Source: Fibrobacter sp. (lineage in GTDB: Bacteria; Fibrobacterota; Fibrobacteria; Fibrobacterales; Fibrobacteraceae). Taken from it: DNA of 62,518 bases. The DNA lies in contig JAKSIC010000017.1 of assembly GCA_024399015.1 (NCBI GenBank), forward strand, positions 1 through 62,518, read 5' to 3'. The notes under the pieces were generated by a model. That model did no database searches. It had not been told where the DNA came from and saw nothing but the letters and a program-made list of their open reading frames with translations. Positions 41,767 through 50,310 of the stretch are shown in pieces (within the stretch, counting starts at the first letter, position 1; every line of letters begins with the position of its first letter). Made by a program: the position numbers and the translations under genes.

Positions 41767-42812
41767 TGAAGAATTATATGAAAGCCCTTAGTGTTGTTGC
41801 TTTTGCTCTTTGCTGTGCTGTACCTAGCTTTGCTTGGGATCAGAAGAAAGCTACTCTCGGAAGTTTTGACGGCTTTGTAGAACGTATGGGCGCTGGCGCC
41901 CGTGAACTGGGCCGAGGCAATACAGGAACTGCGGATACGGCTACGATGCCTGCTGCATACTGGAACCCTGCAATTCTCGGCTTCCGCGAAAATCTGAACT
42001 TGTTTATTAGCGGTGAAGGTCGCCAGCTGGATCGTGCCGGTGGATCCCTGGGTATTGAAACCAAGGTGGGCAAGCGCATGGGTGTTGGCTTTGCCATGCT
42101 CTATCGCGGCGACTTGTCCTTTGATGTGATTGACGATGATGACCAGACTTTGGGTACGGCGACTCCCTACTTTACCATGATGTACCTGGGCTTTGCCTAT
42201 CGTGCAACTCGTCGTGACGCATTCGGTTTGTCTCTTTCCATGAGCTACGACAATCTGGATATCTCGGAATACTTCGAAGGCGTTGATCTGGTTGATGATT
42301 ACCGCAGCCCCATGACCATTAATCTTAGCTGGCTTCGTCAGTGGAATGAGAAGTGGTCTACTTCTGTGGTGATTCGCAACTTGAGCTTTAGCAAGAATCT
42401 TTCTGCTCGCTGGACAAAGAATACTAGTACCGACAATACTGTTGCAAGTACCGAAGGCGTTCGCCCGAAGATTTTGCAGGTGGGCTTGGGATACCGTTCC
42501 AAGATTAAGGACAAGCCTGTTTATGCCTGGATGGAAGCGATAGACTACCAGGTAGCTGATACGCTGCTGGCTTTTGATCCGGATAGACACCTTTGGACAG
42601 GCCGCGTGGGCTTTGAAGTGGAAGCTATCCCCAATGGAACCATTCGCATTGGTATGGATGACTTGAACTTTACCCTCGGTGCAGGCTACAAGTTTGATAT
42701 TCGCGTGGGCAAGAAGAAGTATCCTCTTGACGTGAACTACGCCTTGATTCTTGAAAGCGACGCTGGCCTGTGGGGCCCTGCCAGCATTAGCGTTCGCGGT
42801 AATCTTCCGTGA
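41766..42812 (+). CDS. PorV/PorQ-like outer-membrane barrel protein
   Basis: A 348-residue outer-membrane protein: signal peptide to SFAW (about residue 24), then GAGARELGRGNTGTADTA...AAYWNPAILG, the opening of the PorV/PorQ/FadL-like barrel group. Strands alternate through the length, and the C-terminal strand reads GPASISVRGNLP. In Bacteroidetes, PorV relatives accompany the type IX secretion machinery; here no other such gene is seen, so the role is unclear. Stop overlaps the recF GTG start by four bases. Confidence 0.72.
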   Translation: MKNYMKALSVVAFALCCAVPSFAWDQKKATLGSFDGFVERMGAGARELGRGNTGTADTATMPAAYWNPAILGFRENLNLFISGEGRQLDRAGGSLGIETKVGKRMGVGFAMLYRGDLSFDVIDDDDQTLGTATPYFTMMYLGFAYRATRRDAFGLSLSMSYDNLDISEYFEGVDLVDDYRSPMTINLSWLRQWNEKWSTSVVIRNLSFSKNLSARWTKNTSTDNTVASTEGVRPKILQVGLGYRSKIKDKPVYAWMEAIDYQVADTLLAFDPDRHLWTGRVGFEVEAIPNGTIRIGMDDLNFTLGAGYKFDIRVGKKKYPLDVNYALILESDAGLWGPASISVRGNLP

Positions 42813-44047
42813 TTCGTGACATTTCCATAAACGGCGTTCGCAGTTTAAGCGGGTTCGAGCAGACGTTCGGGCCCGGCATCACTGTGGTGTACGGTCCTAA
42901 TGGCTGTGGCAAGACGACGCTTCTGGAATGTATCCACCTGCTGGGACAGGGGTTTTCCTTTAGGGCGAAGGACCTGAAGGAATTGATTGCCTGGAAGGCG
43001 GACGAGTTTATTATCCGCGGGAACTTTGAAGATGTGGCTGCGGATTCTGAACCTGCAAACTCTGCATCAGGCCGGGCCCGAAAACGCGCTATGCGTGTTC
43101 ACCGCCGCGGGTGCGAAGTGAAAGAAAACGGCGAAAGCCTGAAGTCGGCTGCGGGACTGTTCGGCGGTTGCCCTGCCGTGATCATGCAGCCTTCTGACAT
43201 TGAATTGTTGCGTGGTTCTCCTGAGGTTCGCAGACATTGGCTTGACGAAATCCTCTGTTATCGTTCTGCTACAAACACGACGGTTTTGCGCCGCTACAAG
43301 CGTGTGCTGCAACAGCGTAACCAGTGGCTGAAACAGTATAAGAAAAGCGGTGGCATGGCCGATGCCGCCGTGGGTGGCGAGGCTCTCTTTAAGGTGCTTA
43401 CGGAACAGCTTGTGGACCTAGGCGCAAAGATGTGGGCGGCGCGACTGGCTTTGTCCGCGGAAATATCCCCGATTATAACCGGCTATTACCGAAAGCTTTC
43501 TGGCGGGGTGGATGAAATTACCTGTGCCTACAAGAGTTCTATCCTGAAGGAATTGGATGCTTTAGACGGTGCTGATTTCCTTGGCTATGATGAGCTTGAC
43601 GAAATGAGTGCAGGAGAGTCCGCGGTGGCTGATGGTGCTGCGGCTGATGATGAGTCCGATGTGATAGATGAAGCTGCTTTGCGGGATGCGTTCGCTCGTA
43701 AGCTTGCAGGCTTGGAACATGTGGAGCGTATCCAAGGTATGACCATGGCAGGCCCTCATCGTGACGATTTGGCTCTTTGCATTGGCGGTTACGAGATGCG
43801 TTCTGTAGGCTCCCAGGGGCAGTGCCGTTCTGCTGCTCTCGCCATGCGCTTTGCTGCTGTGGATGTGGCCGCACGTTACTTGAGCAAACCAATTCTTTTG
43901 CTGGATGATATTTTTGCAGAATTGGACGTGAACCGCCGCAATGCGGTGGCGAAATTAATTCGCGAAAAGCAGTGCCAGGTGGTGATTGCTACACCTCAAA
44001 AGGAAGACCTGCCTTTTACGGCGGATGCTGAAATAAAATTAATATGA
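42809..44047 (+). CDS. recF: DNA replication/repair protein RecF
   Basis: A 412-residue SMC-like ATPase loading RecA at gaps. Walker A GPNGCGKTT (29-37), ABC signature in MRSVGSQGQCRSAALAMRF, Walker B PILLLDDIFAELD and the terminal VVIATPQ region match RecF. Residues about 250-290 (ELDEMSAGESAVADGAAADD) are an acidic, low-complexity insertion. The start is GTG, overlapping the stop of the barrel gene (GTGA). Coupling recF to outer-membrane genes is unusual; it is normally next to dnaA/dnaN. Confidence 0.92.
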   Translation: MIRDISINGVRSLSGFEQTFGPGITVVYGPNGCGKTTLLECIHLLGQGFSFRAKDLKELIAWKADEFIIRGNFEDVAADSEPANSASGRARKRAMRVHRRGCEVKENGESLKSAAGLFGGCPAVIMQPSDIELLRGSPEVRRHWLDEILCYRSATNTTVLRRYKRVLQQRNQWLKQYKKSGGMADAAVGGEALFKVLTEQLVDLGAKMWAARLALSAEISPIITGYYRKLSGGVDEITCAYKSSILKELDALDGADFLGYDELDEMSAGESAVADGAAADDESDVIDEAALRDAFARKLAGLEHVERIQGMTMAGPHRDDLALCIGGYEMRSVGSQGQCRSAALAMRFAAVDVAARYLSKPILLLDDIFAELDVNRRNAVAKLIREKQCQVVIATPQKEDLPFTADAEIKLI

Positions 44048-44168
44048 CGCAAAGGGGTTGCCACCCCTTTGGAATCCCCACTCACAAAAGTCCGTCCTGT
44101 CGGCCGAACTTTTTCTCGTGTCTGAGTGGGAGTCAACTCCCTACTCAGGGGGCCCCTGCCCCTTTGTT

Positions 44169-44198
44169 GTCATTGTGAGCCCGCAGGGCGAAGCAATC
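44169..44198. repeat. REP-like palindrome
   Basis: GTCATTGT-GAGCCC-GCA-GGGC-GAAGCAATC: inner GCCC/GGGC stem, outer ATTGT/GCAAT. It lies between recF and the mscL terminator. Confidence 0.65.
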
Positions 44199-44203
44199 GA
44201 AGC

Positions 44204-44238
44204 AAAAAAATCCGCGGCTTTGTAGGCCACGGACTTTT
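44204..44238 (-). terminator. mscL: terminator of mscL
   Basis: TCCGCGGC (44211-44218) and GCCACGGA (44226-44233) pair, with T-runs on both sides, so the hairpin can serve both directions. Confidence 0.75.
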
Positions 44239-44274
44239 TCTAAAGCTTTTGCTCGGTATTAACCGACTGCTACC

Positions 44275-44724
44275 TTACTTTTTAAGAAGGTCGCGGATTT
44301 CGGTGAGGAGCTTTTCTTCTGCGGACGGTTCAGGAGGAGCCGGCGGTGCAGGAGGTTCAGCAGGAGCTTCTTCAGCCTTGCGCATGTTCTGCATAAAGCC
44401 AAGGAACTTCTTCATGACGAGGAAGACGACGATTGCAACGATGAGGAAGTCAACGATGCCGCCGATGAAGTTGCCGTAAGGAATAGCAACGCCAGCATCG
44501 GTGGTGTAAACCAGTTCCTTGAGGCCGGCACCTGCGTCCTTGCCACCGCCCATAGCGATGATGGCGGTAACGCCCGGCATCACGATGTCGTTAACGAAGG
44601 AGGTTACGATCTTACCGAATGCACCACCGATGATAACACCGATAGCCATGTCGACGATATTGCCCTTGAATGCGAAGGCCTTGAATTCTTCGAGAAGGGA
44701 TGTTGCTTTACCTTTGATACCCAT
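44275..44724 (-). CDS. mscL: large-conductance mechanosensitive channel
   Basis: A 149-residue MscL with an N-terminal amphipathic helix, helix 1 FAFKGNIVDMAIGVIIGGAFG, a periplasmic loop with MGGGKDAGAG, helix 2 IPYGNFIGGIVDFLIVAIVV, and a cytoplasmic bundle ending LLTEIRDLLKK. A Pro/Ala-rich linker (EEAPAEPPAPPAPPEPS) before the final helix is longer than in E. coli. The ATG at 44724 has AAAGGAG upstream; a longer frame to 44781 is not needed. It releases solutes on hypo-osmotic shock. Confidence 0.95.
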   Translation of the reverse strand: MGIKGKATSLLEEFKAFAFKGNIVDMAIGVIIGGAFGKIVTSFVNDIVMPGVTAIIAMGGGKDAGAGLKELVYTTDAGVAIPYGNFIGGIVDFLIVAIVVFLVMKKFLGFMQNMRKAEEAPAEPPAPPAPPEPSAEEKLLTEIRDLLKK

Positions 44725-44806
44725 GTTGGGCTCCTTTTGTTGAGTTTGGCTAAAAAATACATTAAACCTTGGGCTTTGCAAGTGGTATTTCTAAATTGTG
44801 TGCGCT

Positions 44807-45679
44807 ATGTCATGGTTGATTCTTGCTCTTGCCTCTGCCTTTTTTCTGGGCTGCTACGATCTGGCGAAAAAGAAGTCCGTTCAGGACAACGCTGTACGCC
44901 CGGTTTTGTTCCTTTGCAGCGCATTTTACGCACTTTTGATGTCCCCGATTCTGTTGTCGGGACATTGTGAAAATTTACCTTTACAAAGCCACTTGCTTCT
45001 GGCGGGCAAGGCTGTCATCGTTGGCGGAAGCTGGATTCTTACATACAACGCGTTGGCCCATTTGCCCTTGTCCATCGCGACGACGATTCGTGCGTTGGCG
45101 CCTGTGTTCACCATTTTCATTGCGGTGACTTTCATGGGGGAACGTCCCTTTGCCATGCAGTGGGCTGGCGTTGCCATTTGCGTTTGTTCCTATGTGGCCC
45201 TTTCCATGGCGGGCCGAAAGGAGATGGGACATTTCTTCAGTAACGGCTGGGTGATTTCCATGTTGTTGGGAACGGTGCTGGCAGCTTGCAGTGGCGTTTA
45301 TGACAAGTTTATTTTGCAACGCATGGATTTTGAACCGTTGACGGTTCAGGTGTGGTTCAGCATCTACATGGCCCTTTTGCAGTTCATTATTGCGGCTGTC
45401 ACGTGGTTCCCGAAGCGTAAAACTTCTACTCCTTTCCAGTTCCGATGGACTTTCTTGCTGGTAGCGGTGCTGCTTATTGTGGCCGACCGCTGCTACTTCC
45501 TCGCAGTAAGCGATCCGGATGCCTTGATTTCCTTGATTACGGTGTTCCGACGTTCCAGTGTGCTTATCGGCTTTGTGGCGGGCCTCTTGATCTTCAAGGA
45601 AAAGAAGAGCGCCCTCAAGTGGATTGCTCTGTTCGGAATTATTACGGGTCTTTGCCTGATCGCTTTGGGCAAGGGCTAA
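44807..45679 (+). CDS. EamA/DMT-family transporter
   Basis: A 290-residue protein with ten membrane helices in the EamA pattern (two five-helix repeats). It opens MSWLILALASAFFLGCYDLAKK; TIRALAPVFTIFIAVTFMGE is the conserved fourth-helix and glutamate region of the first repeat. The second repeat contains TVFRRSSVLIGFVAGLLIFKE. Exporter of a small metabolite; substrate unknown. ATG 44807 preferred over a GTG at 44798. It stands 26 bases before coaE. Confidence 0.8.
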   Translation: MSWLILALASAFFLGCYDLAKKKSVQDNAVRPVLFLCSAFYALLMSPILLSGHCENLPLQSHLLLAGKAVIVGGSWILTYNALAHLPLSIATTIRALAPVFTIFIAVTFMGERPFAMQWAGVAICVCSYVALSMAGRKEMGHFFSNGWVISMLLGTVLAACSGVYDKFILQRMDFEPLTVQVWFSIYMALLQFIIAAVTWFPKRKTSTPFQFRWTFLLVAVLLIVADRCYFLAVSDPDALISLITVFRRSSVLIGFVAGLLIFKEKKSALKWIALFGIITGLCLIALGKG

Positions 45680-45705
45680 TGGTGGCTGACTTTTAGGTGA
45701 CGCAA

Positions 45706-46251
45706 ATGATCGGTATTACAGGTCAAATCGGTGCAGGAAAGTCCTTCGTGGGCCAGATGCTGCGTGAACGCGGCTTCAAGGTTCTTGATGCGGACTTGGC
45801 TGTCCATGAACTATACCGCGACAGCGCTGATTTACGTGCAACCATTGCAAAGGAATTCGGTGCCGAGGCGCAGACTGCCGATGGCGTGAACCGCAAGTTT
45901 ATTGCCGACTTGATTTTTAAGGACGAGTCGGCCCGTAAACGTCTGGAAGCCCTTGTTTACCCAGCACTGACTGAGTATGTGGTGTTGCAGAATCCGGATT
46001 ACGTGGAAGCGGCTCTTTTTGAAAATGTCCCCCAGATGGTTCAACAGATGGAGTCTTTCTGGGTGGTTGTGGCTTCCGAAGAAACCCGATTTAATCGCCT
46101 TGTAAACCAGCGTGGCCTTTCTGTAGAAGACGCCCGCCGCCGTATGGATTTGCAACGAGCAAAAAATGATTCCGAAACTTGGAAAAAACTTTTCCCGGGT
46201 AAGGAAATCAAATTCATTGAAAATAACGACGGCTCTTTGCCGAAAATCTAA
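45706..46251 (+). CDS. coaE: dephospho-CoA kinase
   Basis: A 181-residue P-loop kinase that phosphorylates dephospho-CoA, the last step of CoA synthesis. The P-loop is GQIGAGKS at the N-terminus, VLDADLAVHELYR follows (the nucleotide/CoA-binding Asp), and the end VASEETRFNRLVNQRGLSVEDARRRM is typical. Slightly shorter than the usual 200 residues. ATG 45706 has AGGTGA upstream; a GTG at 45697 is an alternative. A bidirectional terminator follows. Confidence 0.9.
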   Translation: MIGITGQIGAGKSFVGQMLRERGFKVLDADLAVHELYRDSADLRATIAKEFGAEAQTADGVNRKFIADLIFKDESARKRLEALVYPALTEYVVLQNPDYVEAALFENVPQMVQQMESFWVVVASEETRFNRLVNQRGLSVEDARRRMDLQRAKNDSETWKKLFPGKEIKFIENNDGSLPKI

Positions 46252-46293
46252 TTCCACAAAATTCAGCTTTTGATGCGCTTTGTTCGCTAATAA

Positions 46294-46324
46294 AAAATGC
46301 AGTACCGAGGTGGTACTGCATTTT
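46294..46324. terminator. bidirectional terminator between coaE and the GH9 gene
   Basis: AAAATGCAGTACC and GGTACTGCATTTT pair over thirteen bases around a 5-base loop. T-runs on both strands serve both convergent genes. Confidence 0.85.
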
Positions 46325-46358
46325 GGTGTGTAGGGGATTATATGAAAAACTCGTTTCT

Positions 46359-48263
46359 TTAGCGGACCTGCTCGCCGCGCAAGTTGAAGTACTTCTTGAT
46401 GCCGTTGACATCGGTGTATTCAACCTGAACCTTGTGGTCGCGCATAATCAAACGCTTGCCAGATTCCTGAACATGGGATTTTCTGATGTTGTTCTTTGCG
46501 AAAGGAATACCCATGATTTCGATTGTGTACTCTGCGTTAGGCTTGGTGGTTACATCATAGGACTTGCCGGTGGAGGCGATTGCCTGGATACTACCGACTA
46601 CGTAGGCGAAAGGAGCATTCCAGTTGATGGCCACTTCGTTGGTTGCGTAGCTACAAGTGTTATCGTTGTATGCCTTGGCGGGCGGGTTGTTCTTAGCGAT
46701 AGTCTTTGCGCAGTCTGTTGCTCCAGTGTTTGGACCACCAGCCAGCATGCCGGGAACCGGAGCTTCGATGCCGTCAGCCTGGCTCGGGCGGTGATGCGGG
46801 TTCATGGTGGACTTTACGCCGAAACCAGTGAGGTAGGAGTTGTTCATCGGGTTACGACCGAGGATGTAGTCGACGATGCCGAGGGCTGCGTTGAGGTATT
46901 TTTCTTCCTTGGTCAAGATGTATGCGTGAATGAGAACCATGCCCTTGTTTGCTGCGGTACCATTGGAACCCCAGTTGAAATCCTTGTTGACGAGGGCGAC
47001 TCCGTAGCCGTTGTTGTCAAGACTTTTCACGTATTCATCTGCGGTGCTTACGATAATTGCGGTAGCGGTGTCAACCATGGATTTTTCGAAAATGTCTGGG
47101 TTGGTTGCCAAGGAGAACATGCCCAGCATGTAGTTGTTCTGCCAGCTTTGCAGGCTAGCCTTTTTCTTGGAGAGAGGCCACTTCTTGATTTCAGCGAGAA
47201 CGTCGTCCTGCTTGGTAAGGCGGTACATTTCGATGAGAGTCCACAACTGGGTTGCCCATTCTACTGCACCAGTGTAGGAACCGGTGGAAACGTCAGACGG
47301 CTGGGTGTAGGATTCGTACTTGTTCTGTGCGGCCCAGTGCTGAGCCTGTTCTGCAGCTGCAAAGCACTTCTTGGCGAATTCTTCATCGAAGGGCTTATAA
47401 ATTTCGGAGGCGAGAGTCATGACGGCTGCAAAGTTCCAGGTTGCTTCAACAGCCTTGCCGATAGCGTAGCGCTGAGCGGTAGCCTTTGCCGGCATCACGG
47501 TGCCTGCGAATGCCTTAGTGGTGAGCTTGTGGAAAACACCACCATCGGTATCCTGCATGGTGAGCATCCAGTCCAAGTTCCACTTGATTTCGTCAAGAAT
47601 GTCCGGAATATCGTTCTTGCTTTCAGGAATGTTCAAGTTCAGCTTGTTGAAGTATTCCTTGTTGTGCTGGTAGAGCTGCAAGAGGGTGTAGGTGGAAATG
47701 CCGGAGTTCACGATGTACTTGCCGTAGTCACCAGCGTCGTACCAACCCTTAGAACCATTGAAGGTTGCGGTAAGATCGGTGTGACCGGTGGATTCATGGT
47801 ATTTGACTGCGGTGTCGGGGTGGCCAGCTGCGCGAGCGTAGATGCCTGCATATTCTTCTTCGAGTTCGATGGATGCACGCTGGAAGTAGAAGAACTTGAG
47901 GGAACCCTTGGTAACGCTTTCAAGGGCGTCATCAGCGACAACAATGGGGTGGCCGACTTTTTCGTCGCCAACGTATGCCTGGTAGGTGCCTGCGGTCTTC
48001 AGTTCGGAAAAATCAATGAGGGATGCTGCAGTGTCGCCTGCCGGTTCCCAAGCTTGAGCTTCGGGTGCCTTGACTGTTAAAACAGACTTGCCGTCTTTGT
48101 CCTTGAAAACCACGTCCTTGCCGGCGGCATCAATGACTGCCATCTGCTTTTGACCGTTGGTCAAGAAACCAACCTGGTTCTGGAATGCGGTTGCTGCAAA
48201 CAAGGAACTTGTTGCGATGGTGGTGGTAGCCAGAGCGGTTACGAATGTTTTAGAAAATTTCAT
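46359..48263 (-). CDS. glycoside hydrolase family 9 endoglucanase
   Basis: A 634-residue secreted cellulase: signal peptide to about LFAA (residue 24), an N-terminal Ig-like domain (CelD_N type, about 25-110), and a GH9 catalytic domain. The catalytic nucleophile-side motif is WYDAGDYGKYIVNSG (D176 and D179). HHRPS and NEVAINWNAP (catalytic Glu, about 541) are the second and third GH9 signatures. The tail, about 575-634, contains basic HKVQ...KKYFNLRGEQVR and may be a C-terminal attachment module. Strong ribosome-binding site, single-gene unit. Confidence 0.93.
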   Translation of the reverse strand: MKFSKTFVTALATTTIATSSLFAATAFQNQVGFLTNGQKQMAVIDAAGKDVVFKDKDGKSVLTVKAPEAQAWEPAGDTAASLIDFSELKTAGTYQAYVGDEKVGHPIVVADDALESVTKGSLKFFYFQRASIELEEEYAGIYARAAGHPDTAVKYHESTGHTDLTATFNGSKGWYDAGDYGKYIVNSGISTYTLLQLYQHNKEYFNKLNLNIPESKNDIPDILDEIKWNLDWMLTMQDTDGGVFHKLTTKAFAGTVMPAKATAQRYAIGKAVEATWNFAAVMTLASEIYKPFDEEFAKKCFAAAEQAQHWAAQNKYESYTQPSDVSTGSYTGAVEWATQLWTLIEMYRLTKQDDVLAEIKKWPLSKKKASLQSWQNNYMLGMFSLATNPDIFEKSMVDTATAIIVSTADEYVKSLDNNGYGVALVNKDFNWGSNGTAANKGMVLIHAYILTKEEKYLNAALGIVDYILGRNPMNNSYLTGFGVKSTMNPHHRPSQADGIEAPVPGMLAGGPNTGATDCAKTIAKNNPPAKAYNDNTCSYATNEVAINWNAPFAYVVGSIQAIASTGKSYDVTTKPNAEYTIEIMGIPFAKNNIRKSHVQESGKRLIMRDHKVQVEYTDVNGIKKYFNLRGEQVR

Positions 48264-48336
48264 TATATCACCCTTTTTTTTGTTTGTTCTAAATCTAGAC
48301 CAAAAGGATGTTGCTCGGTATGGTGGCTGAATTAGA

Positions 48337-48350
48337 AAGTGTTTTCACTT
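48337..48350. promoter_or_regulatory. small palindrome in the GH9 upstream region
   Basis: AAGTG-TTTT-CACTT, 73 bases upstream of the GH9 ATG; possible operator. No regulator site class recognised. Confidence 0.3.
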
Positions 48351-48429
48351 GAAAACAAAGGCGTATTTTGTTTACAAGTGTGTCCTTTATTTTGAAATGT
48401 TTTGAATACTTGTTTTTATATTTCTTGTT

Positions 48430-48753
48430 ATGGAACAGTTAATCCATGAATTTGCACAATTTTTGCGACAGCACTTGACCTCCATTTCTGTGGGCATCGT
48501 TGCTACGGTTTTAATGATTTACGGTTCGTACATTAATGGCTTTTTCAAGAAGATCACGAGGAAAATGCCTTTTGTCGCCCGTTTTGCCTTGTTTATCGTC
48601 CTGTGTTCTGCTGGGTATGCTTTTATTAGTGCCTTGATGGTTCGCCTGTTTAAAATGTTCCTATTAACTCAGGCAGATATGCCTTTGATTGGCATTTTGG
48701 CAGGTACATTTATTTTGTTGGCAATTCTCGCATATCGCGGAAAAGAAGTTTAA
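48430..48753 (+). CDS. DUF3392-family membrane protein
   Basis: A 107-residue protein with three membrane helices that resembles the DUF3392 family: HLTSISVGIVATVLMIYGSYIN, then ITRKMPFVARFALFIVLCSAGYAF, then LIGILAGTFILLAILAYRGKE. Function unknown. TATATT (48417-48422) ends seven bases before the ATG, which indicates a near-leaderless message. The NhaC-family gene begins 15 bases after its stop. Confidence 0.75.
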   Translation: MEQLIHEFAQFLRQHLTSISVGIVATVLMIYGSYINGFFKKITRKMPFVARFALFIVLCSAGYAFISALMVRLFKMFLLTQADMPLIGILAGTFILLAILAYRGKEV

Positions 48754-48768
48754 TCGAAAGAGGTTCAT

Positions 48769-50310
48769 ATGGAACAGACTGTTGTTGATTCTTGGATCTT
48801 TGCTCAGGGTACCTTCTGGGCTCTAGTTCCTCCCATTGTCGCTATTGTCCTTGCCTTGATTACCAAGGAAGTTTATTCTTCCTTGTTCCTTGGCGTGGTC
48901 ATGGGCGGCTTGTTCATTAGCCAGGGAAGTTTCCCTGCGTTCCTGGATGCTGTTTTCAAGGATGGCATGATCAAGCAGGTTACCGATGCGGGTAACGTTG
49001 GCATTTTGTTCTTCCTGGTGATTCTCGGAACTATGGTGGCCCTGATGAACAAGGCTGGCGGATCGGCCGCTTTCGGTAACTGGGCCAAGAAACATATCAA
49101 GACAAAGGTGGGGGCGCAGATCGCTACCGTTTGCCTGGGCATCTTGATTTTCGTGGATGATTATTTCAACTGCCTTACTGTGGGTAGCGTGATGCGTCCG
49201 GTAACAGACAAGTTCAAGGTTAGCCATGAAAAACTGGCTTACTTGATTGACTCTACGGCGGCACCCATTTGCATTATTGCGCCTATCAGTTCCTGGGCTG
49301 CTGCGGTGACGGGCTTTGTGGATGGTGAAGATGGTCTCGGACTTTTCGTGAAGGCTATTCCCTTCAACTTCTATGCCCTCTTTACTTTGGTGGCCATGTT
49401 CGCGTTGATTTTGCTGAATGTGGAATTTGGCCCTATGCGCCGTTATGAAGATGCTGAAAAGGTTCTTGATGCACAGATGAAAGAAGTCCGCAAGCCCGAA
49501 GGAAAGGGCGGCGTTATTGATCTTGTTTTCCCCATTGTGTGCCTGATTGTTTTCTGCGTTATTGGAATGATTTACACCGGCGGATTCTTCTCCAGCGGTG
49601 ATGCCCACAAGGGCTTTGTTCAGGCTTTCGCCGACTGCAATGCCTCTGTTGGCTTAGTGCTGGGTAGCTTTGCCGCCTTCCTGCTGACTGTCCTTTGGTA
49701 CTTGTGCCGTAAGGTCCTGAGCTTCAATAAGTGCCTGGAATGCCTGCCCGATGGTTTCAAGGCCATGGTGCCCGCCATCTTGATCTTGACTTTGGCTTGG
49801 AGCTTGAAGGGTACTACTGATGCTCTGGGTGCCAAGGAATTTGTGGCTGGTATCGTTTCTAGCAGTGCTGCTGGATTCATGAACTTTATGCCGGCTCTGA
49901 TTTTCGTGATTGCCATCTTCCTGGCTTTTGCCACAGGTACTTCCTGGGGTACATTCGGAATCTTGATTCCTATTGTGGTGGCGGCCTTTGGCGGTGTTGA
50001 TTACCAGCTGATGGTGATTTCCATTTCTGCCTGCATGGCTGGCGCTGTTTGCGGCGACCATATTTCACCCATTTCCGATACCACCATTATGGCTAGCGCT
50101 GGAGCCCAATGTAATCACGTGAACCATGTGAACACCCAGCTGCCCTATGCGCTGAGCGTGGCAGGGATCAGCTTTATTTCCTTTATTGTGGCTGGTGTTA
50201 CCCGTAGCGCAGTACTTTCCCTTGCCTTGGGCGTAGTGCTGATTGTGGGTGGCCTCTTCATTATGAAGAAGAAAAAGGTGTACTTTAATCCTTTGAAGAA
50301 GAAGGATTGA
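48769..50310 (+). CDS. NhaC-family Na+/H+ antiporter-like protein
   Basis: A 513-residue membrane protein with about twelve helices of the NhaC superfamily. The early WALVPPIVAIVLALITKEVYSSLFLGVVMGG, the FVDDYFNCLTVGSVMRPVTDK motif, APICIIAPISSWAA and the later FATGTSWGTFGILIPI...GDHISPISDTTIMAS blocks are typical. It exchanges sodium for protons or transports a malate/lactate pair in some relatives. GAAAGAGG ribosome-binding site. Its 3' end overlaps the convergent DMT gene by 26 bases. Confidence 0.88.
   Translation: MEQTVVDSWIFAQGTFWALVPPIVAIVLALITKEVYSSLFLGVVMGGLFISQGSFPAFLDAVFKDGMIKQVTDAGNVGILFFLVILGTMVALMNKAGGSAAFGNWAKKHIKTKVGAQIATVCLGILIFVDDYFNCLTVGSVMRPVTDKFKVSHEKLAYLIDSTAAPICIIAPISSWAAAVTGFVDGEDGLGLFVKAIPFNFYALFTLVAMFALILLNVEFGPMRRYEDAEKVLDAQMKEVRKPEGKGGVIDLVFPIVCLIVFCVIGMIYTGGFFSSGDAHKGFVQAFADCNASVGLVLGSFAAFLLTVLWYLCRKVLSFNKCLECLPDGFKAMVPAILILTLAWSLKGTTDALGAKEFVAGIVSSSAAGFMNFMPALIFVIAIFLAFATGTSWGTFGILIPIVVAAFGGVDYQLMVISISACMAGAVCGDHISPISDTTIMASAGAQCNHVNHVNTQLPYALSVAGISFISFIVAGVTRSAVLSLALGVVLIVGGLFIMKKKKVYFNPLKKKD

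Noticed and set aside
46323-48080. A 585-residue open frame opposite the GH9 gene
   Set aside because: Antisense shadow of a clear cellulase gene with catalytic motifs; amino acid composition is unnatural.
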